From Dioscorea cayenensis subsp. rotundata (taxonomy: Eukaryota > Streptophyta > Magnoliopsida > Dioscoreales > Dioscoreaceae), in contig NC_052474.1 of assembly GCF_009730915.1 (NCBI RefSeq), positions 5,925,501 to 5,989,500 of the forward strand: 64,000 nucleotides of DNA, in the 5' to 3' direction. Each line of letters starts with the position of its first letter. Position 1 is the stretch's first letter. The notes below the pieces were generated by a model. That model saw only the letters and a list, made by a program, of their open reading frames with translations. It did no database searches and had not been told where the DNA came from. A program made the translations under genes and the position numbers. Shown here piece after piece: positions 11,528 to 22,942 of the stretch.

Positions 11528-14224
11528 TTATACAGAGACCTTAGTCTTTATTGGCTTAAGCTTCACACCCATGCTCTCCGGCGACAAAAGCTCCGGGGAG
11601 ATGCACAATGGACTTAGGGGACTCCTCGGGCTCCCAATGAACTGGCATGGTCTGAAGAACCCATACCAAGCGAAGAAGTATTCCATTGGTATTAGCATTG
11701 CATGCGGTTGCTCCTCCGTGACCAATGATCCACAAGCTTTGACCTGACATCATTGTTTAGTCAGAGTAAAAATTAAGCAATCACCATTTGAATAGAATCG
11801 GATATAATAGAATACCTCTACAAATGCACAATATCTTTGATTCAATCTCGAGCTCATGTGGGTAGCTTCAGAATGGAACATAGAGTTCTCGCCTGCAATT
11901 ATCAGTGTTCGGCATTGTAGTTTTTTCAATACTTCAGTTATGTCATTTCTCCTGAAAATTAATTAAAAACATTTTATGACAAGTGTAATCAAATTATTAA
12001 CTAGAAGGATTTGGCCAATACCTGTTAATTGACTCAAGAAATCTCCACACATTTGTGCTTTGTCTTTCATTTAGAAACTGCAGAAAAAAAAGCATAAACA
12101 ATAAAATTACCCGTAGAAAAAACAATACAGCTTCTTCTCCATGCAAACAAGAGTGACAATAACACACATACTCTTCTACAGGCCTGTACAGTATCGGACT
12201 CCCGGGCCTGTCTACTGCCTCGAACTCCCTAAAATAAAAAACCCATAAACATAATAATAAGATTCTGTAGATTGACCATGATGAGATAGGAAATCGATGG
12301 GAATTTTCTAATACCTTGCTAAAATATCTCTGAAGTAAGCATTCTTTTGTCAAGCCACACATTCCATAGTAGTAGAGTAAATTAGACATTGCCTGAAAAT
12401 TCGGATTTCAGTTAAAGATTGACATACTTACTATTAGCCAATGTTGAGAAGAACAGTATAAGATCGTATACCTTATTGTAAAACCATTCCGTCCAAGAAG
12501 GTGCCTTACTTAAAGGTGAGATGAGTAGCAAACCAAGAACTCGCTTTCTATATTTTATCTAAAAAAGCAATGGGCAAAAACAAATCAGAAAACACATCGT
12601 GCACAATGTTTTCAGGCATTGTTGCAAAAGAGACATACAGCAAAAACAGTGAGAACATGAGCACCGGCGATGGCTCCTAAACACATCACTGGACCCAATC
12701 TGAAATACAGCAAACCATTGAATCATATACAAATGGAAATCAAGAGGAAATAAAAATAAAGGTTTTTAAAGTATTACCCAAAGAAATCAAGAACATCAGC
12801 GACCTGATCTGCTAAGTCATCAATGGAAGGAATTGGGATATCAAAAGAAATTGGAGCAGCACCTAACTGCAAGAACTCTTGAGAAGATGACAACCGAAAT
12901 CATGAGAGCTGAATACTTTAGAATGATATCTATCCTAATGCGGTTCACAAAATGTTCACAAGGGACTGGAAGAAGCACTGACCTCATGCCCTGGAGGATT
13001 GATGTTATATATGCAGAAATTGTGAAGAAGTAGAGAAGCAGCTTCAGGGCAAAAAAACAATCCTTGAAAGCAGGACATATCTGGTTGTGCCCACCCACCA
13101 AAAAATAAAAAGGATAAGTTGACACATTTTGAGCATCAATACTACAACAAAATGGGAGTTGTGAAAATAGATAGAGAGAAAAGAGAAGATAACAAATATC
13201 AGCAGTAGGAAAAGTAATCCAAATGCTATAAAATGCAGGTCATGAAGATTATGTTTAACAAAAATGGCAAAAGAATGTCATTACCAGTTGGAAAATACTG
13301 CATTCTAGCATGGAATACGATCATAGTTATATGCAGTATACAGATATGGACAAACTACAAACACAATATAAGGAAGAAGACAAGGTGAAAAGTAAATAGC
13401 AGTCACAATAAAAGTCAGGGATGGACTTACAATTTAAAGCTACATCTGGATAAGTAACGAGTGCAGTCTTCTCTTGATCTCCAAATACTGTAACAGATAC
13501 CAAGCCATGGCGGGTTTGTATGATATGCTCCTGAAGAAGCCATTTTTGAATCATGGATAAGTCATTACAATCACAAAATACAAAAGGTGAAAGTGCAATT
13601 TTGGTACTAACTATAATCCTATATTCATTGTGCTTAGTGAACCCAAAAGAGGTTTTAAGAATAGTTCAGAAACAGTGAATAATTTTAGTCCATTCCAAAA
13701 TTTCTGTTTACAAATAAAATGAATAGATCGGCACAATTTATGGTCCAAGAGTGCAATGATAGCGACAAATAATTTCATAAATGGCCATGACATAATAAAA
13801 AAATAGATCAATCAAATATTCTTAAAATGACAAGGGAATAACATCATATATGATCTTACTCAAAAACATTCACGACAGCAAATGTGCAAGAATTCATAGT
13901 GGCATGACCTCATAACACTAGCAGATTCTAAAATAGGCCTTGATTTGCAATCTGAGGTTATTAAAGTAGATAATGGTTAAGTGTTGATCTCACATTGCTT
14001 CAGTGCCCAAGTGGTTGAAAAAGCTACAAACATTACAACTTTATATCAATATCTTTCTAACAATGAATGCTACCATTACAATTGGGAAAGATTCCTTCTA
14101 ATCTTTCTTTTATCTTATGTCTCTCTTGTATTTCTTTCTAGGCAATTCACAAGCTAATTTCAAATAAGCCATTTCTCAAACTTCTGAACAACACCTCATC
14201 AGTGAAAGTGACCCTTTATTTTTT

Positions 14225-14264
<40 letters not shown>

Positions 14265-15331
14265 TTTATATCATCAGAAATATATTCACATTGCACTTAG
14301 CCGAATGAACAACTATTAGTCAAGAAAGATATGTTAAGGCTTTACTTCATTAAAAACATGGGCCCCTGGTGATAGATAGAGTACTACAGCTAATCTAAAA
14401 GTACTTCAATGAGCTTTGAATTATAAATCTATATTATCAATATTTAATCACACAAGCCATTTTAAAAAGCAAAAACTAAACCAGGACCAAATAATTAATA
14501 ATTCAAGAAAAGCAGCCCAGAAAGAAAAAGGGGATGAGCCAAATGACAGTAACAGTTCAGTACCAAAAAAAAGATGTCCTAATATGTGCCTGATCATAGA
14601 AACAGAAAAATATACGCATAAATAAACAAAGCAGTACAATAATACAAAGTTCTTGTCCAGTATATTCGGAGACAGATTCTTAAAAGATACAGTTTTTTAT
14701 ATCAATTAATTAAATTCATGAAACATCAAGCAATACATCAATGCCAAAGCTCAACAATGAAGAAAGGTCTACAATTCCAACAAAATTTGATAATTTCTCT
14801 CTTCATCAGACAGTAAAGTTATTTGAGTAAAAACGATAAAAGTGATTATCCTTGGTTTTTGATAAAAAAATGGGTGCTTTTCAATCAAAAAGTAAACTTC
14901 AAAAGCTGAAAAACAACATCATGTTTCCCACAAAAAAAAATGCTGTGAAATCATCATATATCATCAAATCCCAAAAACAATGAACTTTGATTTGAAAAAA
15001 CAAGATCCACAACTAAGAAGCAAGAAATACCTCAAAATCCAACTTAGAACAAAGCAAATTGAAAAACCAAACAGAACCCAAACATCATAAAATAGGCAAA
15101 CACAAACAGAACAAGAGCAACACAAACCCACCATCAATCAACAAGAAAAGAAAACAAAGTTTCCATTAATGAGATTTTTCAAAGAAAAAGAACAAGAGGC
15201 TCATCAAACAAGGGTTTTCAGACAAAACCAAACACAATGCCGATGGATTGGGAAAGCTCTAAGTCTCTAACCTCGCCGCCGAACAAGACCCCCTCCACGT
15301 CTATGGATACGGAGCCGCTCGACTGCCCCAT
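11528..15331 (-). CDS. N-MYC downregulated-like (NDL/NDR) protein
   Basis: Belongs to the NDR family, an alpha/beta-hydrolase fold thought to lack catalysis. In Arabidopsis, NDL proteins bind the G-beta subunit AGB1 and affect auxin transport. Eleven exons read in frame from ATG 15331: 15272-15331, 13431-13530, 12983-13080, 12778-12866, 12639-12699, 12472-12558, 12315-12392, 12172-12228, 12022-12077, 11816-11951 and 11528-11743, giving 345 residues, the usual plant length. Landmarks are the N-terminal [14 protein letters not shown], the [17 protein letters not shown] region, the nucleophile-elbow-like [22 protein letters not shown], and the C-terminal VSLE-like region replaced by a Ser/Pro/Lys-rich tail ([18 protein letters not shown]). 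All introns are GT-AG; the first is about 1.7 kb. No lesions. A TC repeat directly precedes the start codon on the coding side. Confidence 0.94.
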
Positions 15332-15335
15332 TCCG

Positions 15336-15337
<2 letters not shown>

Positions 15338-15369
<32 letters not shown>
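15338..15369. repeat. (TC)n microsatellite in the NDL leader
   Basis: An uninterrupted TC run of about 32 bp, ending 7 bp upstream of the NDL ATG (GA repeat on the coding strand). GA/TC tracts are common in plant 5'UTRs and core promoters. Confidence 0.9.
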
Positions 15370-15374
<5 letters not shown>

Positions 15375-15779
15375 CTATTTTGTTCTATTTGGTTCGGTTT
15401 TTATAGGAAATGAACCGGTCGAGAGATCGGTTCAAATAAACCGCGAATCGAATCCGGTTCAGTCCCACCGACGCTGGATCACAGCTCGTCTGTCACTCCA
15501 GCTGGCAAATTCAAGTACATTGGTAAGCTCACCGGTGGTGATCAGAACAATGACTGTTTGACGAAAATACCCCTATGCGAACCACTGGCGGGAAAATTAT
15601 CTTTATTATAGTGTTTATTTTAATTTTATTCTCAAATTTCAATTGCCCAAAACTCCTGATATATTTTTTCAAAATATCTAAAAAGTCCTCAAATTTATAT
15701 AAATTGCTTTTTTAAATTAAAGAAACTATTATTTTTTAATTATTTTTTAAAATTATCTAGTCTTTTTCTATCATTGATG

Positions 15780-15960
15780 ATATGGAAAAAAATCTTGATC
15801 GATCACTGGCTGAGTCGATGAGTGCGTGGGCTTCGTGAGAAACCCAGATCGAATCCCATGTCCCACGAGGTGAGGATACGTGGGTTGGTCTGCTTTCCCA
15901 CATCACGTCCCCGACTTTATCTTTTAAATGGGGCGTTTATCGTTTATTTGTAAAAAAATC
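15780..15960 (+). repeat. tRNA-derived SINE-like unit
   Basis: Contains a perfect RNA polymerase III A box (TRGYNNANNNG) at 15807-15817 and a perfect B box (GWTCRANNC) at 15847-15855, 40 bp apart. It sits in otherwise AT-rich DNA, and the unit is clearly more GC-rich than its surroundings. No tRNA cloverleaf could be drawn, so a SINE head is more likely than a tRNA gene. The ends are approximate and no target duplication was found. Confidence 0.5.
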
Positions 15961-17015
15961 TTATAGATATTAGAATGTATTTTTTTAATAAAATATGGAC
16001 AAGTCAGATGTTAAAAATATACACGACTGAAGTTGGACCAATTTTCTCAATGCGACATTAATGTTCTCCTCAGGGGATATGTTGTCAATCAACTAAAAGA
16101 TCATTAGCATTTATGTATTTTATTCTAATATTGAATATGTGCTTTGTAATGTTAAATTTATATCATTGTTAATTAAAATAAAAATTATTTAAAAATAATA
16201 ATAAATCAGTAAAACTAAGCCAAATTAATTTGAGAGTCTTAGTTTAAAGTATACTTTATGTGAAGACTTATAGAAATACAAATATATAACTAAACTTTTT
16301 ACTATCTTAAAAATAAAACACTTAATATAAAATCAAAATAAAAAAATACATTATAAGAAAATCTTTCAACCGCTTGCAACTAAAGCATTTTTATTAAACT
16401 CACTCAAATTGAAATATATTTAGAGTTTTATAAATAAACCATTTACGATTGAAAAAAAAATGTATAATCAATAGTATCATTTTAGTACGTTGGGTAAGTG
16501 CTAAATATTTTTTTATTTTTTTAACTACACTTAAATAAAATGAAAAGGGTTGGGGTGTAAATAAACAGAGTAATGGAGGGGGAATATATAATTTTACAGA
16601 AAAAAAGCAAAGGAGTGAAAAGTAACTTTAATGTGTGTCCGGGGTTTTGAAGGGAAATCCCTTTGATGATGTCCTTTTTAGGTCCCACTGTAATAACACG
16701 TTTTCAATGATCATAATTAGTCTTCAGAGTTCACTCATGTTTTCTAATTTTTTATTTTATTTTATTTTTTTTGGCCTGAATTTCGATTATAAAAGATTTA
16801 TATGTAATTACAAATTTTTCAAGTGTTTAAATAGGAAAAAAAAAAGTATTTGCAATATATCATAATGCTTTTTGTCAAATTCTGTTTGGCATGCCAAAAC
16901 TATTCTGTGGTTAACAGCATATTAAAAATAAATATTTTGTGTGATGTGTATAGTAATCGAGTGATGTAATAGCTCATACTCACACATCTTATAAAAACAA
17001 ATATTTGTTATTTTT

Positions 17016-17064
<49 letters not shown>

Positions 17065-17156
17065 GACATTAAGCTTGTGAAAACACATTTTAAATCTTAA
17101 TTTTTTTTATCTAAAAGTTTGTTACATTCATATTTTACTTTTAATATATATATATA
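15961..17156. other. AT-rich intergenic DNA
   Basis: Very AT-rich with no recognisable coding sequence. It contains a long (AT)n tract at about 17018-17061 and a shorter one at about 17145-17157, immediately beside the Copia insertion point. Confidence 0.6.
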
Positions 17157-17161
17157 TTATG

Positions 17162-17408
17162 TATTAAGGAATAAATTCATCATTATATCAATTAATCAAT
17201 TAGTTGTAATTAATTGTAATTATGTTATCATTTGTATCATATTATTAAAGATAGAAATAGTGCTTTCCTTGTATTGTTTTTGATATTGCTTGATTCTCAA
17301 GTAACTTCCATCTTGTAAGCCACGCTGTGGGTTGTTCCCGGCATTATTTAACACGTAACCTCGGTCTCTACGGAGGTGTGAAGTTTCCACCAATCTCTGA
17401 ATTTCATA
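17162..17408 (+). repeat. 5' LTR of the Copia element (247 bp)
   Basis: Begins TATTAAGGAAT and ends AATTTCATA, directly before the PBS. Compared with the 3' LTR it lacks a 51-bp block after the shared CATATTA. Confidence 0.93.
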
Positions 17409-17420
17409 TGGTACCAGAGC
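17409..17420 (+). other. Primer binding site (initiator Met tRNA)
   Basis: TGGTACCAGAGC begins at the first base after the LTR. It differs at one base from the usual plant Copia PBS TGGTATCAGAGC, the complement of the 3' end of initiator tRNA-Met. Confidence 0.9.
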
Positions 17421-17473
17421 TTTGTTTGAACCACGAAACCCTAGCCAACCCTAACTGTCATCAAACACAAACC

Positions 17474-20400
17474 ATGGCCGCCGAGCAAAACATCAAGATT
17501 CCGGCTCTTTCCTCACCTTTTTACGTCCACCCGTTTGATCATACAAGAATGATACTGACCACACAACTGCTCACGGGAGACAATTATGCGGGATAGTACG
17601 GACAATCCGGCGTGCTTTGGTGGTGGAAAAACAAGCTTGGGTTCGTGGACGGCTCGATCCAGACACCGGGAATTGATGACCCGAACCGCCATTGGTGGAT
17701 TATCTGCAATAACATGGTAGCGGCATGGATCTGCAATTCACTAGACAAGCGGTTGCAAAATAGCATCACGTCGAGTGACGCTAAGGCCATTTGGGAGGAG
17801 CTGAAGTAGCGCTATTCCCAAGGCAATGCACCACGAGTGCATCAGATCAAGAACGAGCTGAGTCTTCTACAACAAGAGGGAAAGTCCGTGACCGAATATT
17901 TCACGGCCCTCAAGTGTTTGTGGGATGAACTCGACGACTACTCTGAACCACTTTCCTGTACGTGTGAAGCTGCCCAACGGTATGTGAAGGAGAAAGAAGT
18001 CGAGAAGATCCATTAGTTTTTAATGGATCTTAATGTGGAGACCTTCGGTGCCATTCGATCCCAGATCCTCAACATGGATCCGCTCCCTGTAATAAACCGA
18101 GTATATGCTTTGATAGTGCAGAAGGGCTGGTCGAGATGGAAAGCCAAGGTGTGATCATTGTGGCAAGGTAGGGCATACAAAGACCCGTTGTTATGATCTC
18201 ATTGGCTATCCCGATCATTGGGAGCCACGCCGTGATGGCTCGGGCAAGAAAAGTGCCAATGTTGGCAGCAGTGGATGTGGCAAGCAATAACTAAAAGGCA
18301 GCTCCAATAGAGGAGTGGTGGCTCATGCAGCGCAAGGCGGTGTTACTGATGCGGCTCAGATCAACGGTGCCTCACGTCAACTAACCGAGACAGAAATTCA
18401 GCAACTCCTTGGACTTCTCGGCTCGTTCAAGCCAAATCAAGCAGCTGAACCGCTACAAGGTACTATCAGTGGTAATTATGGTACGTGGATTCTTGATTCA
18501 GGCGCCTCTGAGCATATGACAGGGCAACTTGCATTTTTAACCAACTGAACACGAATCCACGGACCTTGTCCTATTACTACAACAGATGGCAGCATCTCAC
18601 AATCTACGATATGTGGGAATGTACAAATTGGGACAAATCTAATTTTACGTGACGTGTTATACATTCCTAATTTCTCATGCAACCTAATTTCGATTGGCAA
18701 GCTTACGGCCGATTTAAATTGTTATGTGATATATTTCTCTTCTCGATGTTTTTTACATGACCTAACCTCGAGGAGGTTGATTGGAGTGGGTGAGTTACAA
18801 CGGGGAGTCTATTGCATTGAGTCGGCGGAGATTTGCGAGGGTGCTTCGACCGAGACCGTGACAATCGCCGATACATGGTACCGAAGACTAGGTCATCCGT
18901 CTTTTCAAGTAATGAGTATGATTCCAAGTATTTCCTTTAATAAGAAACATGAACATATTTGTGATGCATGTCACCGTGCAAAACAAGCACGCTCATCTTT
19001 TCCATTAAGCAATAAACGAGCTCAATCTATTTTTGAATTATTACATTTTGATATTTGGGGTCCTTATCATACTAAGTCTCATTCTAGGGAGCATTATTCC
19101 CTAACCATTCGAGATGATTTTAGTCGGGCCACATGGATATATTTGATGAAAGAAAAATCTGAGGTCTTCCGTTTCTTAACTTCTTTTTTCATAATGGTTC
19201 GAACTCACTTTGGGAATGTTATTAAATTTATTCGTACTGATAATGGCAAAGAATTTTTATTGGGCCAAATTCAAAAAAAATTTCATGATCATGGCATTAT
19301 TCATCAAACAACATGTGTTTATAGTCCTGAACAAAATGGACGTGTTGAGCGAAAGCATCGTCATATTCTTAATATAGCTCGGGCTCTTCGCTTCCAAGCA
19401 CACCTCCCTGTTAAGTTTTGGGGTGAATGTATTTTAACAGCTGCTCATTTGATTAATCATACCCCCACCCCCATTGTTATCTGGTAAATCCCTTCTTGAA
19501 CTTCTTTACAACGCATCCATCTCCTATGATCATCTTAGAGTTTTTGATTGTTTGTGTTATGCCAAGGTTCTTCCATGTAATAACGATAAATTTGCACCTC
19601 GTGCTCGTCGATGCATTTTCTTGGGTTATCCTCCTGCTACCAAAGGGTGGAAGGTTTATGATTTAGAATCAAAAGAAATTTTTGTCTCTCGGGATGTGAC
19701 TTTTCATGAACACATTTTTCCATTCGAAAACTCAACTACTTCTCCAGCTCATTTCCCACCTCCTTCAAGCTCCTCAGATCTTACTTCCACAAACTTAGAT
19801 TTTCCACACAATTTGAGCCTTATTCCGACTTAGGCCCAGCCCATCACCTCTCCACTTGCCCCATCACCTTTGAGCTCAACACCAAATTCACAAATCATCC
19901 CACCTCATTGCTCGTCTGATCAATCTTCCCTACTGAAACCACCTACCACCAACCCATCTTTGGCTCAATCTATTCCCAGTCCTGTCATTGATTCGTCTCA
20001 ACTACCTACACCACACAATGACCCACCTACTCTTGTTCATCCGGCCCAGCCTTCGAGTGTCATTATCATTGACTTGGTTTCTGATGTTACTTCAAACCGA
20101 TCTAGTCGCCCTCGTCAACCCCCCACTTATTTCAACGACTATATCTACTACACAGCTGCAACGCCTTCCTTTTGTCACGCACCAACTTCATCTCACTCCT
20201 TAGGTATGGTCTATCCGATGCAGAAATTTATCACATACCATAATTTTTCTCAGTCTCACCTAGCCTATCTAGCTGCTCTTGACTCTGAAGTTGAGCCCAT
20301 ATCAGATAAGGATGCTGTTCAGGATGCACGTTGGCGGGATGCCATGGCCGCTGAGATACGAGCACTAGAGGACAATAGGACATGGACAATTGAATCACTA

Positions 20401-21837
20401 CCACTGGGCAAGCGGCCCATCGGCTGCAAATGGGTGTATAAGATCAAGAGCCGGGCTGATGGCAGTATTGAGCGATTTAAGGCCCGCCTTGTGGCGAAGG
20501 GCTTCACTCAAGTTGAAGGGCTCGATTTTCATTAAACATTTTCCCCGGTTGCAAAGATGACCACAGTACGTTGCCTTCTCACAGTCGCCCTCGCCAATAA
20601 TTGGGAATTGCATCAAATGGGCGTGAATAACGCATTCCTTCATGGTGACTTGGACGAGGAAGTTTATATGCATTTGCCTCCGGGGTATTCAGTGCAAACT
20701 GCTGGGATAGTTTGTCGGTTACGTAAGTCTCTATATGGTTTACGGCAAGGCTCTCGTAATTGGTTTGCTAAATTTACTACTGCTTTACGAGTTTATGGTT
20801 TTCGTCAATCTCAGGCAGATTATTCTTTATTCACATTTTATTCGGGTACTGATTTTTTGGCGGTCCTTGTTTACGTTAATGATCTCATTATTGATGGGAA
20901 TAATACCAGTCGATGCACTTCCTTCAAGTCCTATCTTAACAGTTGCTTCAAGATCAAGGATTTGGGTCCCTTAAAGTTTTTCTTGGGCATTGAGATCACA
21001 TGCACTCACACTGGTCTTTTTCTTTCACAAAGGAAGTATACTCTTGAGATATTAGAAGACTGCGGTTTATCCGCTGCTAAACCTGCCGCTTTCCCTATTT
21101 AACAACGTCATCGACTCGCGTCCTCGACTGCTCCAGTTTTGTCCGATCCTGCTCATTACTGCCGCCTTATAGGTCGTCTTCTCTATCTCACCATCACTCA
21201 TCCCGAGCTGTGTTACTCAGTTCATTTACTGGCTCAATTCATGCACGAGCCTCGTGAGAGTCATTGGGACGCTGCTATTCGTGTTCTTCGTTACCTCAAG
21301 CATAGTCCAGGACAAGGCATCTTCCTCAGTCGCCCAACCTCTCTTCAGTTGATCAGTTACTGTGATTCTGATTGGGCTAGCTGTCCAACTACTCGCAATC
21401 TATTACCGGCTATTTCATCACTCTCGGAGGATGTCCAATATCCTGGCGCACAAAGAAGCAAGTCACTGTTTCTCGCTCTTCTGTAGAAGCCGAGTACCGT
21501 TCCATGGCCGTCACCACTAGCGAACTCGTTTGGCTCCGCAGGTTACTTTCATCTCTCGGCGTGCGCAACTCAGGCCCTATTCACTTATATTGTGACAATC
21601 AATCTGTTTTACACATTTCTGCTAATCCGGTCTTCCATGAACGGACTAAACACATCAAGATTGACTGTCATTTTGTTCGAGAACGTATTCAGTCTGGTGA
21701 GCTTATTGCTTCCTATGTGCCTACCAAGTTCTAGTTCGTTGATATCTTCACGAAGGCATTGGGTCATGATCGTTTCCACTTTCTTCTCCGCAAGTTGGGC
21801 ATTCGGAATCTTCATGCTCCAACTTGAGGGGAAGTAT
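17474..21837 (+). pseudogene. Copia gag-pol relic
   Basis: The polyprotein starts at ATG 17474 (MAAEQNIKI) and is broken by many stops and frameshifts. Domains in order: gag of the LTGDNYxxW type with a first stop near 17595; a zinc knuckle (CDHCGKVGHTKTRC) near 18150; protease WILDSGASEHMT near 18485; GAG pre-integrase HPSFQVMS and integrase with RTDNGKEF and QNGRVERKHR (18654-19487); a frame change near 19480; reverse transcriptase WRDAMAAEI to LVYVNDLI (20300-21100) with a stop at 20533; and RNase H YCDSDWASC near 21360, with another frame break near 21450. Two RT active-site positions are changed: QMDV reads QMGV (near 20620) and YVDD reads YVND (near 20875). The element could not encode an active RT. 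Confidence 0.93.
21826..21834 (+). other. Polypurine tract
   Basis: GAGGGGAAG abuts the first base of the 3' LTR, the expected position for plus-strand priming in a Copia element. Confidence 0.85.
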
Positions 21838-22132
21838 TAAGGAATGAATTCATCATTATATCAATTAATCAATTAGTTGTAATTAATTGTAATTATGTTA
21901 TCATTTGTACCATATTAGGAGATAGCATGATCCTATAGATATTCCTTGATTCTCAAGGAATATAACAGTTAAAGATAGAAATAGTGATTTCTCTGTATTG
22001 TTTTTTATATTGCTTGATTCTCAAGTAACTTCCATTTTGTAAGCTATACCGTGGGCTGTTCCCGGCATTATTTAACACGTAACCTCATTCTCTACGGAGG
22101 TGTGAAGTTTCCACCAATCTCTGAATTTCATA
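21835..22132 (+). repeat. 3' LTR of the Copia element (298 bp)
   Basis: Near-identical to the 5' LTR but retains a 51-bp block (about 21918-21968) that the 5' copy lacks. It ends CATA and is followed by the target duplication TTATG. Confidence 0.93.
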
Positions 22133-22489
22133 TTATGCGATCAAAATTTTTTTGAGAGCTCTCAGAAATTTTAGTTTGTTTTATTTTTTTTAAAAAATCC
22201 CCTAAGTTTCATTTATTTTGAAAATACGCAATTAGTTAAGAGAATTTATAAATTTTTTGTGGTAAAATTTGAAAATTGATGAAATTACCCCTTTTTTAAC
22301 CAAATTTATTTAAAAATGCACATATTATTTTACATTATTTGAAAATTTTGAATTATGATTTTTTAGAAATTTGATAAATAAAGTTTTTAAAAGTTTTTCT
22401 CCAACAAATAAATAAATAGCGAGTGGGTTTTTAAATAATAAAGAATCCAAAAAATAGTTATCAACTATCACATGTGTGCACACGCACAA

Positions 22490-22745
22490 AAGAACTCCCA
22501 TGAGGAAAGTTGGTTTTTCTACGAGTGAAAGCAGATGCAAGGCCCCTGCTAAATTACTGGGGGATGTGTACAAGCCTCGGTAGAGCAAGTGAGGGGAGGG
22601 CCCTCGCACACATAGGCATTGAGACCACCCGCACACAACCACTGTTCACATCTCTCAGAAATATACCCTCAGCAGAGAATCGAGCTCTCGCTACTTGGTA
22701 GGCACTCACTCCCCTCACTCTTCTCAAGAAATGAGAGTGAAAGGG
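22490..22745 (-). repeat. SINE copy, same family as that at 49.76 kb
   Basis: Read on the minus strand, this region matches 49757-49967 over its core: a shared GTGGTTGTGTGCGGGTGG, then TATGTGTGCG, then a CACTT-rich segment and CTTGTACAC. The B box is slightly decayed (GCTCGATTC). Two copies in opposite orientation, one with perfect Pol III boxes, indicate a tRNA-derived SINE family. Ends are approximate. The remaining sequence between the Copia element and the PPR pseudogene (22138-22942) is AT-rich without genes. Confidence 0.7.
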
Positions 22746-22942
22746 ACCGATGTACTACTATTATGAAAGCCTTTATTGGATATATACAAATATGATTTTT
22801 ATGGCGTGAATTTTGAAATACCAAATTTTATAGGGTTACTTATGCAAAAAAAATTTATATCCATGGCTCTTCGTTTTCACTTTTTTGTTTTTTTTATTAC
22901 TCGAAGCATTATATCGAACACCTCTGGAGCTGAAGAAGCTCC

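Larger units (their letters stand above)
17162..22132 (+). mobile_element. Ty1/Copia LTR retrotransposon, complete but degenerate
   Basis: Direct LTRs at 17162-17408 and 21835-22132 flank a gag-pol remnant in Copia order (gag, protease, integrase, RT, RNase H). A 5-bp target duplication TTATG lies on both sides (17157-17161 and 22133-22137). A PBS matching initiator-Met tRNA follows the 5' LTR directly, and a purine tract precedes the 3' LTR. By eye, the LTRs differ at about 14 of 247 aligned bases (roughly 6 percent) plus one 51-bp indel, so the insertion is not recent. The LTR termini read TATT...CATA rather than TG...CA. Confidence 0.95.

Noticed and set aside
11403-11747. Plus-strand ORF over the NDL last exon
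   Set aside because: Overlaps the well-supported minus-strand terminal exon and has no similarity.
15807-15855. tRNA gene at 15.8 kb
   Set aside because: A and B boxes fit, but no acceptor stem or cloverleaf could be formed.
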